A stretch of 23,584 nt of DNA from Barthelona sp. PAP020 (GCA_040182905.1 JARQWU010000165.1:1-23584); one strand, 5' to 3'. Numbered from the stretch's first letter, positions 1 to 10,772 are shown. Numbers and translations are program-made. Notes: generated from the sequence alone by a model not told the origin.

Positions 1-79
1 TTGCGTGGATGGTTCAGAACACTCTTAAAAAAAAAAGAAATACTTTAGGTGTGGATGGGGCGATTATCTAAATAAAAGT

Positions 80-244
80 TTAATAATCTTTTCCCTTCTT
101 GCCTATAAATTTTGATTGTTCTTCTCTGGGTTTCCTTGATGAAGCCTTGTAATTCCTTGTTAACCTACTATGTACACTTGTATCTTTATTACCCTGAATC
201 ATTTGATTCTTTGTTGTTATTTCTCTTTCAATTTTGATATCCAT
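80..244 (-). CDS. Possible small basic protein, unrecognised
   Basis: This is a 54-codon frame from an ATG at 244 to a TAA at 80, with an in-frame stop a little upstream. The product is strongly charged, and its second half is rich in Lys and Arg (for example SRKPREEQ and a KKGKDY end). Random A/T-rich DNA would more often give Phe, Ile, Asn and Tyr, so the composition argues mildly for real coding. The basic tail would suit a nucleic-acid-binding or nucleolar protein, but I recognise no family. It could also be the last exon of a longer gene whose other exons I cannot see, or chance. It is divergent to VPS13, with about 320 bases between the two starts. No signal peptide or membrane segment is visible. 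Confidence 0.3.
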   Translation of the reverse strand: MDIKIEREITTKNQMIQGNKDTSVHSRLTRNYKASSRKPREEQSKFIGKKGKDY

Positions 245-563
245 TAATATCAGAAATTGCAAGAAGAAACCTTAAACACATTTATATTGTTTTTTCTGTG
301 AAAAATATTCGGATCCAAAATCCAAAAATTTTATTTCTTTTTGGTTGATTTTTTGGACAGATTTTTTTTTGATTAATTTTTTTGTGAAATTTTGTTTATG
401 CTGGGAAACAGAAGAGAAGAAAATGCGAAATAATTGTGTGTTTTCTATTTACTAAGTTTACAAACGTTAACTTAGTAAAAACACCGCATAATTGAGTTTA
501 ATAATCCATATTTTTTGACACCTTATGATATATGAAATGTTAATAGAGACATAAAGTGAAGAA
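245..563. other. A/T-rich 5' flank of VPS13
   Basis: This is 319 bases without a convincing gene. It is rich in homopolymeric T and A runs (notably around 351-385) and presumably holds the VPS13 promoter and 5' leader. The only distinct structure is the inverted repeat at 448-479, listed separately. The VPS13 start has an in-frame TAA at 552-554, which fixes the first usable ATG. No canonical TATA box or initiator could be assigned with confidence. Confidence 0.5.
448..479. repeat. Perfect 11-bp inverted repeat upstream of VPS13
   Basis: The left arm TTTACTAAGTT (448-458) is the exact reverse complement of the right arm AACTTAGTAAA (469-479), with a 10-base spacer. It ends about 84 bases before the VPS13 ATG. 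It could be a dyad bound by a dimeric transcription factor, or a hairpin in the 5' leader. The arms are seen directly; the role is inference. Confidence 0.6.
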
Positions 564-3500
564 ATGTTTAAGAAGTTGGTTAAATTATTTACAAAGAAAT
601 ATATAAACACGATATTTTCTGATTTTGATTATGAAAATTTCTCTTTAAAACTATTAGATGGTGATGTTAAAATAAAATATGCCAAGTTTACAAATGAATT
701 TTTCCAATTGCATTTTCCATTTTTAAAACTCATTGATTCTGAATTGCGTAATATTGAGATTGTTATTCCTTGGAGGAAATTAACAAACTTAGAAACGTCG
801 ATTTACATTGAAAAGGCATTTATTCATTGTGAATTGATAGAAGAGTATTATTTTCCTTTGATAGCAGAAGAAATATTATTAAAACGTAAATTATTAAAGA
901 AACAATTAGAATTAGAAGCATGGGAGATATCTCAAATGTTAAAGAAGAAATATAAGGAAGAAAGGCATAATATTTTGAGTATTTTGGTAAATATTTTGCA
1001 AAAAAGTTTAATAATAAACATTTTGGAAATGCAATTAATTTTCCATTACAAGCCTCAAAGAAGAAGGTTGTTTGATTCTGCTTTTTTTTTGGAGTTAAAG
1101 GTTCATAACTTCATTATTAATCCAGCAGATATGTTGGAAAGTGGATATCAAAAAACTGCTAAAATGGATTATTTGGGTGTAAACGTGGGATTTGATGAAG
1201 ATGAGTCCAACAATACATTGAAAATTGAAGAATTGTTGAACATTGATTTTTCGTTTGTCTTTTCAGTATCATTCACGAATTCTACTGTCTCATTTGAACC
1301 CAATGTCAATGTTAATCAACTATCCATTTATGAAAGGCAAATAGCTGCCATATTCTTTGTGTTGACTCATTTTCGAAATTACTTCAAATTGCTGAAATTT
1401 AGAGATATTCGTCCAGTTGTATCCATCGATGAAGATCCCAAACAATGGTTAAAATATGCGTTTCAAATTGGTTTGAAGAAAACCTCTCAAGAATCATATT
1501 TGACCGCCTTGTATAAATTTTTGGTAAATGTTAAAGATAGATCGGAGTATTCAGGTTTGTATTTACAATTTTTTGACGTTCCATGGAAAACTAAACGAAT
1601 AACAAAGAGTTTATTGAAAAGATTTGATGAATTAGAAGCAAAACATTCAGTAAATGAATTAATTGAGTTTCGAAAATATTCAAGAAGACTCCTAACACAT
1701 CGATACAATCTATTTATAATGAATAATGAAAAACCTTGCATACGTGCTGGTTGTAAAGCAACATATCAGTCAATTAAGAATTTCTTTCAAATGAAAAGGA
1801 AGAAAATTCAAACCAATTTGGTTTTTTGGATGATAGGAGTTGATAACGTTGATCTTTTGAGTATACAACAGAAATTTCAATTCGAAATGCATGGAAATTT
1901 TTCATGTTTAGACTATACTTTTGAGCAATTTAAAGGATTTATTGGTCAAATTGAATGTTTATATGAAAGTAAGCAAATATTGGGGAAAGTTGAAAAGTTT
2001 AATTTTCATAACATTGTAAATATCGAGAAGAGTATAGATTTTGAGGTTTCACTGGTAAATAAGGAGATTGCAGCTGAGTTGAAGGTTGAAGAGATATTAT
2101 TGAACTATAACATTAATGATTTTTTAAAAACTTTGGCAATTTTTCTTAAAAAGGATCGTCTATCACTAATAAAGAAAATTACTGACAATTTGAACCAAAA
2201 AAATGAAAATTTTGAATTGAATTTTGTGAAACCTATTGCAAATTTTAAATGTACAGCAAAAATAAACCAAGTTCAAGTACAATTTCCTCTATCTGTATCA
2301 TCATCAACGAAGTTATCAAATTCAAATACAGACATGGATATCGATCGTTTTGTCTTCATTGTGAAGAATATCAATATGCAAATGAAATATTTTGAGAAGA
2401 AAAAGGTTCAAAAATTGAATGTTGACTTCAATGATTGTGCCATGAATTTCATTCCTCAAATCCAAGTTCAAAAGGATATGAATCTGAAACCAAAAATAGT
2501 TCCTTTTATAGAAAAATTCTTTGGTTTTGCTGAAATAACTTTTCCAAAATCAGTAGCAGACACATTATTTATTCAAGTCAATTTATCAGAACTCAATATT
2601 CGTTTGGATTCTTCAATGATTAAAGACCTCTTGAGATTAGCTCAAATTTTACCTCCAATTGTTTCTATAAATGAACCAATTGATCAATATAATTTGGTAA
2701 AGACTTATCCAGGGATTTGTGAAGCTTATCGACAACATTTATTAACTAATGAGAACATTCATATTCAAGTATATTCTCCTTGTATCCTAGTTTTGTTAAA
2801 TAGAGTAAATTTTCCAAGATTTCATGATATGGGTATCTCAAAAGGAAAATCTTCAACTTCTCAACCTCATACTGGTTCTAGTTCTGGTATATCAGGAGCT
2901 TTACAAGCTTTACAAATGATTAAAACAATGACCAAATTAAAACATGCTGCAATTTCAAAAGCAGATACACTTGAGATCCGAATTTATCATTTGATTCAAG
3001 AGTTAAGTTATGGTGTCAATGCATTGAAGACCGGTGTATATTTTGATTTTCTTGATTTTATTGATGTACGTAAAAAGCCACCAATTCCTTTTGGAAGAAT
3101 TTCAGGACATAACCAATTGATGAAATTCGACAGTTTGATCTATGGTGATGAACTTGAGTTTTATAAAATCAAAATTGATTCTCAATTTATGGAGGATGAG
3201 CAACCTATGTTTGTTTTACCATATAAACCGGGATTAACAATTGAGATGGTTGCGTCTGGAGATGTAAGTATTGCAAAGAAGTCGGATGTAAAACTTGGGT
3301 TTGTAAATTTTAATCTTAGGGGAGATTTGTTAAACGTCATTGGAAGTATTTTATTGAAGTCAATACCAGTTGAATTAATGAAACCATTGGCTATTGCTTT
3401 TCATCTGATTGCTGAATCAATGTCTTCTGATGTTGATTTTATTGAGAATGAAAGCAAATTGATGCTTAAAACAGATAAAGAATCTTGTAAAAATGTAATT

Positions 3501-6500
3501 CATGAAAATCAATTGAAATTAAGTGTTTATTCATTTGGTATTCGTTTGCAACATGAATTTTATGGAATTGAGTTATTTGGGTATGATTTTGCCATGTTAC
3601 AAAAAAGTTGTTTTGATGAAAAAAGTTTACATTTAGAGTTAACTAAATTTGAGGTCAACTACACTGATTTTACTGCATTGAACGAATTTAATTATCTATT
3701 TCCAACAATTGAAGATAAAAGGTATAATTTACTTGGGTTGTCACACTTGAGTTTTGAATTGATGAAAGAAGAGGAGGATACTTCATTTGAAATTGAAATT
3801 GGGAGTGTTGAAATGAATTTTCTGAAGAAATCTGTTTTATTTGTTCTAGCTTTTTTGAACAGATATTCTGTGTATAAATATCCAGCGGTTAATTTACAAT
3901 TTTATGATATGGAGCCAAAATCTAGAAGAATACCCAATTTTTCACCAACGATAATTGATATTGATGTAAAGAATTTTACATTGAATTATATGTTAGTGTA
4001 TAACAATGATTTGCTGAAGAATACATCAAAACTAGCATTAATTACTAATATTCCTAGAGTTTATCTGTACGTTGCAATGAAAGAGTCTTTGTTTGATATA
4101 TCGATCTCTATTCCTAAAATCAATGTTTTTACTAAACCAAAGAATCAGTTCATTGAAATTTTTAAGTTAGTCATCATTTGTAATTTTGATTTAAAAGCTG
4201 ACAAATTCATCGACATCGCAGTACATCCTCGTGATGTTAATATCTTTGTTTCTCCAGAAGTTTTATCTGTTCTCTTATTCTTTTCACTAGCATTAAAAAC
4301 TGAATTACAACAAAAATCTTTAGAGGCAGGTTCAGCTACTCCTATGCATATGGATATGGATTCTTCAATGATTAGAGAAGAATCAGAGCAAACCTTAGGA
4401 TTAGAAAGAAAGATGTTTAGATTGATAACACAGGTGTGTTCAATCAATTTGATGATATTCAATGCAAAGAATAAGCGTATTTGTCAGAGTATTGTTTCGA
4501 ACAGTGAATTCAAAGTATTTTTGAGTCATATTGGGTTACATCAACTGAGTTTTTCAGTTCAATCATTGGTTGTTAAAGGAAATACAGATTCAATTCTTCT
4601 TTTGCAAGCAAAACAACCAAATACAACAGTTAACAATATTCTTCTTCTTAGCTTACAACGGGAATATTTTGTTTTTTTGAAGGAGTTGCATCAGGCCACA
4701 AGAATCAGATGTATTTTGAGAGGGTTTGAATTGCATTCTGAATTCAAGGTTTTAAGTGATGTTTTATCAATGTTACTAGGAGTGACCTCCAATTTTGCTA
4801 AGTATCGTTTTGAACCAGATGAAGTCACGATGGTAAATAGCTATTTGAGATCAAAAATTCCTTTGGGATTCTTATTGAAACCTAACGAAATCGTTCATCT
4901 TACTTTGAAAGTTAAAGATACTCGTATCGTTTTAGGTAAACAGGATTGGTATCAAACATTTGTAATTCAGCCCAACTTAAAAGTTAAATTGAACAGCTCA
5001 TTAGATAGACCTCCTGTGGGCAATATTAAATTCATCATTGATGTTTTCACACCACCAGGAGAATTGACTCATGGTTTTCATGATATACAAGAGTATCAAC
5101 TGTGTTCATCACTGTGTTTTTATGTTTGTAGCTCTTCATCTGTATCTGCATTGGTTTCTGATAATGAAGAAAGTGATGAACAGGATGAAGATGTATTGCA
5201 ATCTTCTGCTTTATTGAAGGTTGAAGACGATGAAGAAAATCTATTGGATAATGATAGTAATTGGACATTGGAAGTTCAAGAACAGATAGATGAGACTTTC
5301 AGTACTTTGTCTGTTGAGTCTTTATTTTCTTTATTAGATAGTGATAATATTGATCTTTCTGATGAATTGCTGGAATTACGAAGAGAATTCTTTGGATTCA
5401 AGCGAGAATTGGAGGAAAAAACTTCAATGGAACCAATCCCCGGGGAACAGTTAGCGTCCACAATACATTTGATCCATAGAGTATTAATTAGCCTGTCAAA
5501 CTGTGAATTTGTTTTGTCATTGTCAGATTTTGTCATTTTGCTTAGAATTTTCGAGCAATTTCGCAGTCAATTTTCAATTGACATTGAACCCACACAGAAA
5601 AAGATGCTAAAAAAGTTTGCAAGTGATTTTAAGGTTTGTTCAAGCGTTTGCTCCAAGTTACATATCAGCTCTTTCAAAAATTTGAAGCATGTCAACACTG
5701 CAGCCAGCGTTTTAGCTCAATTTTATCCTTTTTCTCTTCTATGTTTCATGTCCACCATCAAATCTATGTATAAAGAAGTATTGTTCAAAGCTGAAAAGAT
5801 CAGAATTCTTTTTGCTTTAGAAAGTGATAATTACCATGTTGAAAAAGCTCTTAGAATTGATTTCAATGAAATAGAAGCATCATTTAGCAGTTCAAAGGGA
5901 CATTTGTTGTCCACTCTGTACTTCATTTTTAATATTGATTGTATGAACAAAACTCAATTTGTCTTTGAACCTTTCATTGAAGATCTGCCAGTTGACATGA
6001 TTTTTGGCCGAAAGAAATTGATGGGGCCTGATCTTCTAAATATATTTGAACAAACACGTAGAGCTCTACATTCAAAAGATGACCAGACCTTATCAGTTGG
6101 AAATTTTATTCGTTCTTCTGTGTACTCACAGGGTAATATTGGAAGCCAGGAACAACAAGCGATCCTTGATTTAAAAAAGAAATTTGACCAAAGGGTCTTT
6201 TTATTCTTTAGGCAACCTTTACAATTGAATATCAGTCCATCTATTGTGACTGTTTTTGCAAACTTATCATCCTTTAAGTCATTTGACCATCAGAAGTTAT
6301 GGTGTATCAAACAAAAGGTTGTCACGCATAATAAGTTGAATATCGATCTCCAAATCATATTATATTCAAATGAGGATATAATCGCTGATTTTTCTCTCGC
6401 ATCTTTTGAAAGTCAAGAAACGGTATTTACCATTCCAGGTAATAGATTGAGTTTGGTGTGTGAAAACACTCCAATTACTCACATATCAATCAGTCATAAC

Positions 6501-9500
6501 ATTGAGAAATGGGGCTCTTTTGAACGGTTGAAGTTTAAGGGTATCGGAGAATACTTTTTCAAGTTTGATTATCTTCCAAAGCATCCTATTGTTGAGAAAG
6601 CAGATTATCTGAACAGATTTCAATATCAGGCAAGTAGGTCTAGTTCTGGAGTCAATTTTGTGATATCAGTCACAGATTCAACGGAAGGCATTGTGTTAGA
6701 CATGCATTCAACGTACTGTTTAGCCAATAATTTAACTTTCCCTTTGAATATTGAGCTGGTATCTAGTTCCAAATGCGAGTTTCTTCAAAAGTATCCATAT
6801 TTATTGAATCCAGGTGAAAAGTGGTGGCTACCATTTATTTCACCTGCAGGAGGGATTAATGTCCATGTTGTTCCCCTTCTTTCTAAATTGGATGATGACT
6901 TATCAAATGTTCAGATGGCCAGGCCCACAACCTTCAGGATTCTTTTAGATAATGATAGAATCCAGACCGATACTTTTATTCAGACGGCTTTGATGAGGGA
7001 TAAATATCAACAAAATTGTATTGGTCCTTGCAAGGATATGTTATCTTTTGTTTGCAGGGAGAAAGTCGAGATTTTCTACAGTGGTGTAATTAGAACAGCT
7101 TCCTTACAACCACTAATCACCCTACAACTAAGACTACCCTTTAAATCAAAGATTGGTTGTTATCACAACATTCATTCATTCAAAGCATGTGAAGATTGTG
7201 TTGAAATCGATTCTGGGAACCAAAACATTGCCATATATTCATTTGACCATAATTTTGATTTATTCTTGTTTTTGGAGATCCCTGAACTTAAATTAAAGAG
7301 TGCTTGTAGAACAAGAATTTGGAAGAGCAAAAAAATACATCCAATTACAACCTCATTACCTTTGTTGTTGATTGAAGAAGAAGAACATAACAGAAGTAAT
7401 CTTGTTGGATTGAACATGATCGTAAGTGATTCGAAGAGAGTTTCTGAGAGTCATCGTACCTATTTAAGAGCATGCAATTTCGAAGTGACTCATTTTGAAT
7501 GGTTCCTTTACAAAATAAAAATATTTGCCGATTATTTAGTTGAAAACAACAGTGATATACCATTTATTTTAGGACATCCTATGGGAGGTAGAATCAATGA
7601 ACAGGTTAAAGCAGATAATGTTATTGATTTATATAAGCCATTTGATTTTGACCGTGATTATGAAACTGAAAGAGCTTTTCATTTTAAACATGTTAAATCT
7701 GTCAATTTAAACAGATTATCTTGTGGATACGTCTATCCTAATCAAAGCAAATTATACAGTATTTTTAATCCCAACAAGATTGGTTGTCTAAAATTGTTGA
7801 ATGGTGTTCAATACAGTGATATTTTTAATTGTGATTTATTGGGTGGTACATCTGCAATTTTATTAGAAAATGAAGATACTTTCAGGAGCTTGAGTCTTAA
7901 TGTTATGAAATCTATTTCATTGAGTAAAAAGCTCTATTTTACTCATTTATTCCTGTTTGTTAACAACACATCAAATGATTTACAAGTATTTGATAAACAA
8001 TTAAACCATTTGACAACAGTTTTAAGCAAAGAGAAAGCTCATTTAGACATTCCTCTCATTGATAATCAATTGATTTTGGGACTGTCTTCAAAATATAAAT
8101 ATTGTCCTGCTTTTTCCCCACAGATTCCTCAAGAATATATTTTGCCATTTCAACTGTCAAGTAAAGGTTGGAATATTGAAGAATTACCGAGATATAAGTA
8201 TGTTCTGATCAATATTAATGTATTTGATGGAATCTACAACATTTATGCAAAAGATTTGCAAATCCCTTTAATTATGATTAAGAACTACACAAAAAAGCCT
8301 GTTTGGATTAAACAGACTAGCAAAAAAGATCCAAAATCTAAGGCTACTGATGTAGAATTCAAAAATTGCATTAGGATTCAACCTGACACTGTTTGTGAGT
8401 TTGGACTGGAAAAAATTGTTAAAAAACCCATATTATCTGTTGATTTTGATTTCAACAAACCTTTTCATATAGATCTTTCGTTAATAAACAATAACTTCAT
8501 TATTCAACTCAACGATAATATTACTGTTGATGTTTTGGTTGAAATGGATGGTCCTACCACAGTGATTTCATTTTCAGATGCACAGGATACTGTTGCCAAG
8601 GGAATTGGTACCAGTGTTGATGTTGAAAATGTCAATGAGACCAATAGTCGTTCAAACCTTCTTAACATCAAGCAATCCTCAAAATCTCAAAATAACAATA
8701 TTGTTGAAGCTAATCTTGTTGGAATATATATACCTGGTGTGTTAATCAATATTTTTGACAGTATACCCTCAGAACAGTTTATTTTAGCATTTTTAGACAC
8801 TTCATTATTAATGTTCGAACATGAAGGTTTACGTACAATTGAATTTGAATGTCATCGTATTCAATTTGATGATTTGAGTGTATTAACTGTATTCCCTTCA
8901 ATATTTGCACCATATTATCCTTTGGAAGAGAATTCTTTTGATTGTTTTTCTATCAAAGACAATTTGGAAAGGCTATATTCCAAATTTTCGATAATTTCAA
9001 TTGATCCTGAGGAATCTGCTCAACAAATAATTTGTAAACGTGATAAAAATGCTGTATTTATGTTCATTGAACAATATTGTCAGACAAATGAATTTAAGAC
9101 CGTTTATTTGCATTCAACAGATCATGTTGTTAATTTAACAGATTCTATGATTTTCAGATTGATTGACATTGTCAAAAGTATGAATTTTTATCAACTTTTG
9201 AAAAATTTCAAACATTTTAGAGCAGAAAAATTCACAAAGAATCAAAATAGACCTATTGATGAGACTGAAGTTCTTAAATTGGTAAATCCTCAGTATTTCT
9301 TCAATGAATTAGTAATTCATGGTACAAAAGTATATTTGTCGTTTGAAAGTGAAGCTTCTTCAACTTGTTTGGCAGATATTGCCTATAAATGTAACAATCC
9401 TGTTATGGCAAGGCTTATTGAACCCAGTGAAGTTCGAAAAAGCATTTTAGGAAAATTGGGATTTCTTACAGGGATTACAGAGGCTGCTATTGTCATAAAG

Positions 9501-10568
9501 ACATTCAAATTACAGAATCAGTCAGCAGAAGCAGGGTTTTATGTGAATTTGTTGAAAGAATTTTACGTGGAAAATTTGACTTCTCAAATATGGTCTATTA
9601 TTGGATCTGTTGAAATTTTAGGAAATCCTAGGTCTTTATTTGGTGAAAAAGAAATAGATTTGAAATACTATTCAAATGATTTGAGAGGGGAAAAGTTTGA
9701 TAACATTTTAAAGACGAAATGTTCCAATGTGAAGACTGAAATGACAGTAAATGCTGCTATTGGAAGAAAATTGTTTGGATTTTTTGCAATTCCTATTGGA
9801 TCGATTTCAAACGCTTTGGGAAAAGGAATCGCTGGTATTTCTATGGATTCAAGTTATATAGACAAAGAAAAAGCTTCCAGAAGAGAGAAACTGATTACTC
9901 AAAAGCAAACAAACATCGCAACGAAGAACTCTTTCATTTATGGATTTAAGAAAGGTTTTACCGGAGTATATACAATTCCAAAGAAGGAAGTTCATAATGA
10001 AGGAATGCAGAGATTATTGCCTGGTATTGGAAAAGGACTTGTTGGTTTAGTTACAAAACCTGTGGCAGGAACAAGTTTAGCGGTTAGTAAATTTTTGAAA
10101 GGTTCCTATAATTCATTCTTAATGAGCAAATCTTTATTGCATGTGAGACATCCTCGTGTGATAAGCAATTGTCAAATTCAAAAAGTCAATCTTGAACGAG
10201 AGAGATATCAATTTTTGTTACGTATGAGTGATATTTCGTTACTCTTTGACATCTTGATAACATTCTGCAACTTTGATGATGAAGGCCATTGTTGGTGGGC
10301 CTTAACTGACAGGCATTTACTATTTGGTGAATGGATATCTGATGATGAAATAAAAATTGTTTGGATGATTGATTTTGACAATATTTTGTTTATTGAAAAG
10401 ATTGATACATTGACTATACGTTTTGAATGTATTCATCCAAAAAATACCCATAAACTATTGAAGTTGACCACTGAAACCCAAAGAGATTATACTTTTGGTC
10501 AATTTGAATCAACAATTCATGAGAGAATTCATGTCCCCTTGGGAATTCATATCAAGAAACACTCATAA
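564..10568 (+). CDS. VPS13: VPS13 family bridge-like lipid transfer protein
   Basis: This is a 3334-residue VPS13-family protein. The family forms long hydrophobic grooves that move phospholipids in bulk between organelles at membrane contact sites. Residues 1 to about 110 form the chorein N-terminal domain, including LDGDVKIKYAKF and the IPWRKL segment that matches the family's IPWKNL; a helical stretch follows at about 105-160. Most of the next 1900 residues are beta-rich groove with no membrane segment. The VAB adaptor-binding region spans about 2030-2680 and shows the repeated Asn-centred pattern: LANNLTFPL near 2053, VENNSDIPF near 2327, FVNNTSNDL near 2465, MIKNYTKKPVW near 2571. The ATG2-C/DH-like helices lie at about 3060-3190, with GFTGVYTIP and GKGLVGLVTKPVAG. 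A PH-like end follows (about 3195-3334, with WWALTDRHLLFG). It is somewhat longer than yeast Vps13. An acidic Ser/Asp/Glu loop sits at about 1527-1580. No introns are visible. The start is the first ATG after an in-frame stop. Confidence 0.96.
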   Translation: MFKKLVKLFTKKYINTIFSDFDYENFSLKLLDGDVKIKYAKFTNEFFQLHFPFLKLIDSELRNIEIVIPWRKLTNLETSIYIEKAFIHCELIEEYYFPLIAEEILLKRKLLKKQLELEAWEISQMLKKKYKEERHNILSILVNILQKSLIINILEMQLIFHYKPQRRRLFDSAFFLELKVHNFIINPADMLESGYQKTAKMDYLGVNVGFDEDESNNTLKIEELLNIDFSFVFSVSFTNSTVSFEPNVNVNQLSIYERQIAAIFFVLTHFRNYFKLLKFRDIRPVVSIDEDPKQWLKYAFQIGLKKTSQESYLTALYKFLVNVKDRSEYSGLYLQFFDVPWKTKRITKSLLKRFDELEAKHSVNELIEFRKYSRRLLTHRYNLFIMNNEKPCIRAGCKATYQSIKNFFQMKRKKIQTNLVFWMIGVDNVDLLSIQQKFQFEMHGNFSCLDYTFEQFKGFIGQIECLYESKQILGKVEKFNFHNIVNIEKSIDFEVSLVNKEIAAELKVEEILLNYNINDFLKTLAIFLKKDRLSLIKKITDNLNQKNENFELNFVKPIANFKCTAKINQVQVQFPLSVSSSTKLSNSNTDMDIDRFVFIVKNINMQMKYFEKKKVQKLNVDFNDCAMNFIPQIQVQKDMNLKPKIVPFIEKFFGFAEITFPKSVADTLFIQVNLSELNIRLDSSMIKDLLRLAQILPPIVSINEPIDQYNLVKTYPGICEAYRQHLLTNENIHIQVYSPCILVLLNRVNFPRFHDMGISKGKSSTSQPHTGSSSGISGALQALQMIKTMTKLKHAAISKADTLEIRIYHLIQELSYGVNALKTGVYFDFLDFIDVRKKPPIPFGRISGHNQLMKFDSLIYGDELEFYKIKIDSQFMEDEQPMFVLPYKPGLTIEMVASGDVSIAKKSDVKLGFVNFNLRGDLLNVIGSILLKSIPVELMKPLAIAFHLIAESMSSDVDFIENESKLMLKTDKESCKNVIHENQLKLSVYSFGIRLQHEFYGIELFGYDFAMLQKSCFDEKSLHLELTKFEVNYTDFTALNEFNYLFPTIEDKRYNLLGLSHLSFELMKEEEDTSFEIEIGSVEMNFLKKSVLFVLAFLNRYSVYKYPAVNLQFYDMEPKSRRIPNFSPTIIDIDVKNFTLNYMLVYNNDLLKNTSKLALITNIPRVYLYVAMKESLFDISISIPKINVFTKPKNQFIEIFKLVIICNFDLKADKFIDIAVHPRDVNIFVSPEVLSVLLFFSLALKTELQQKSLEAGSATPMHMDMDSSMIREESEQTLGLERKMFRLITQVCSINLMIFNAKNKRICQSIVSNSEFKVFLSHIGLHQLSFSVQSLVVKGNTDSILLLQAKQPNTTVNNILLLSLQREYFVFLKELHQATRIRCILRGFELHSEFKVLSDVLSMLLGVTSNFAKYRFEPDEVTMVNSYLRSKIPLGFLLKPNEIVHLTLKVKDTRIVLGKQDWYQTFVIQPNLKVKLNSSLDRPPVGNIKFIIDVFTPPGELTHGFHDIQEYQLCSSLCFYVCSSSSVSALVSDNEESDEQDEDVLQSSALLKVEDDEENLLDNDSNWTLEVQEQIDETFSTLSVESLFSLLDSDNIDLSDELLELRREFFGFKRELEEKTSMEPIPGEQLASTIHLIHRVLISLSNCEFVLSLSDFVILLRIFEQFRSQFSIDIEPTQKKMLKKFASDFKVCSSVCSKLHISSFKNLKHVNTAASVLAQFYPFSLLCFMSTIKSMYKEVLFKAEKIRILFALESDNYHVEKALRIDFNEIEASFSSSKGHLLSTLYFIFNIDCMNKTQFVFEPFIEDLPVDMIFGRKKLMGPDLLNIFEQTRRALHSKDDQTLSVGNFIRSSVYSQGNIGSQEQQAILDLKKKFDQRVFLFFRQPLQLNISPSIVTVFANLSSFKSFDHQKLWCIKQKVVTHNKLNIDLQIILYSNEDIIADFSLASFESQETVFTIPGNRLSLVCENTPITHISISHNIEKWGSFERLKFKGIGEYFFKFDYLPKHPIVEKADYLNRFQYQASRSSSGVNFVISVTDSTEGIVLDMHSTYCLANNLTFPLNIELVSSSKCEFLQKYPYLLNPGEKWWLPFISPAGGINVHVVPLLSKLDDDLSNVQMARPTTFRILLDNDRIQTDTFIQTALMRDKYQQNCIGPCKDMLSFVCREKVEIFYSGVIRTASLQPLITLQLRLPFKSKIGCYHNIHSFKACEDCVEIDSGNQNIAIYSFDHNFDLFLFLEIPELKLKSACRTRIWKSKKIHPITTSLPLLLIEEEEHNRSNLVGLNMIVSDSKRVSESHRTYLRACNFEVTHFEWFLYKIKIFADYLVENNSDIPFILGHPMGGRINEQVKADNVIDLYKPFDFDRDYETERAFHFKHVKSVNLNRLSCGYVYPNQSKLYSIFNPNKIGCLKLLNGVQYSDIFNCDLLGGTSAILLENEDTFRSLSLNVMKSISLSKKLYFTHLFLFVNNTSNDLQVFDKQLNHLTTVLSKEKAHLDIPLIDNQLILGLSSKYKYCPAFSPQIPQEYILPFQLSSKGWNIEELPRYKYVLININVFDGIYNIYAKDLQIPLIMIKNYTKKPVWIKQTSKKDPKSKATDVEFKNCIRIQPDTVCEFGLEKIVKKPILSVDFDFNKPFHIDLSLINNNFIIQLNDNITVDVLVEMDGPTTVISFSDAQDTVAKGIGTSVDVENVNETNSRSNLLNIKQSSKSQNNNIVEANLVGIYIPGVLINIFDSIPSEQFILAFLDTSLLMFEHEGLRTIEFECHRIQFDDLSVLTVFPSIFAPYYPLEENSFDCFSIKDNLERLYSKFSIISIDPEESAQQIICKRDKNAVFMFIEQYCQTNEFKTVYLHSTDHVVNLTDSMIFRLIDIVKSMNFYQLLKNFKHFRAEKFTKNQNRPIDETEVLKLVNPQYFFNELVIHGTKVYLSFESEASSTCLADIAYKCNNPVMARLIEPSEVRKSILGKLGFLTGITEAAIVIKTFKLQNQSAEAGFYVNLLKEFYVENLTSQIWSIIGSVEILGNPRSLFGEKEIDLKYYSNDLRGEKFDNILKTKCSNVKTEMTVNAAIGRKLFGFFAIPIGSISNALGKGIAGISMDSSYIDKEKASRREKLITQKQTNIATKNSFIYGFKKGFTGVYTIPKKEVHNEGMQRLLPGIGKGLVGLVTKPVAGTSLAVSKFLKGSYNSFLMSKSLLHVRHPRVISNCQIQKVNLERERYQFLLRMSDISLLFDILITFCNFDDEGHCWWALTDRHLLFGEWISDDEIKIVWMIDFDNILFIEKIDTLTIRFECIHPKNTHKLLKLTTETQRDYTFGQFESTIHERIHVPLGIHIKKHS

Positions 10569-10592
10569 CACTGAAACACTGAAACATTGAAA
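10569..10592. repeat. Three tandem 8-bp units after the VPS13 stop
   Basis: The unit CACTGAAA occurs three times head to tail, the third with one C-to-T change, beginning at the base after the VPS13 TAA. The repeat also gives an in-frame TGA one codon after the TAA. It lies in the VPS13 3' UTR. Confidence 0.7.
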
Positions 10593-10634
10593 ATATCAAC
10601 ATTAAGACAGGGGAAATCAGTGATCAACCTGTTG

Positions 10635-10664
10635 AATTTGAATTTGTAAATTTCAAATTTTTTT
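10635..10664. repeat. Imperfect hairpin plus T-run between convergent genes
   Basis: AATTTGAATT (10635-10644) pairs with AATTTCAAATT (10649-10659) with one bulged base, and a T-run follows directly. It lies in the 204-bp spacer between the converging VPS13 and 10773-14354 genes. It might help 3'-end formation, but A/T-rich DNA makes such near-palindromes often. The rest of the spacer (10593-10772) shows no gene and no exact AATAAA on either strand. Confidence 0.3.
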
Positions 10665-10772
10665 CTATTTTTTTGTTGTCTCCGCCTATTATTATCTCAT
10701 CTGTGACCCTCCTTTCAAAAACAAAATATTATATATAGCTTTACAGTTCAATAACATGTGTAAATTGCCAGA

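Noticed and set aside
1-79. GTGGATGG direct repeat at 5-12 and 51-58
   Set aside because: An 8-base repeat with no further structure; too short to support a feature.
245-262. Upstream extension of the small minus-strand ORF to 262
   Set aside because: It would start on TTG. An ATG at 244 is available, and TTG starts are not usual in eukaryotes.
4145-5536. Antisense ORFs within VPS13 and similar short antisense frames in the other two large genes
   Set aside because: All are short, overlap well-supported coding frames on the other strand and show no domain pattern.
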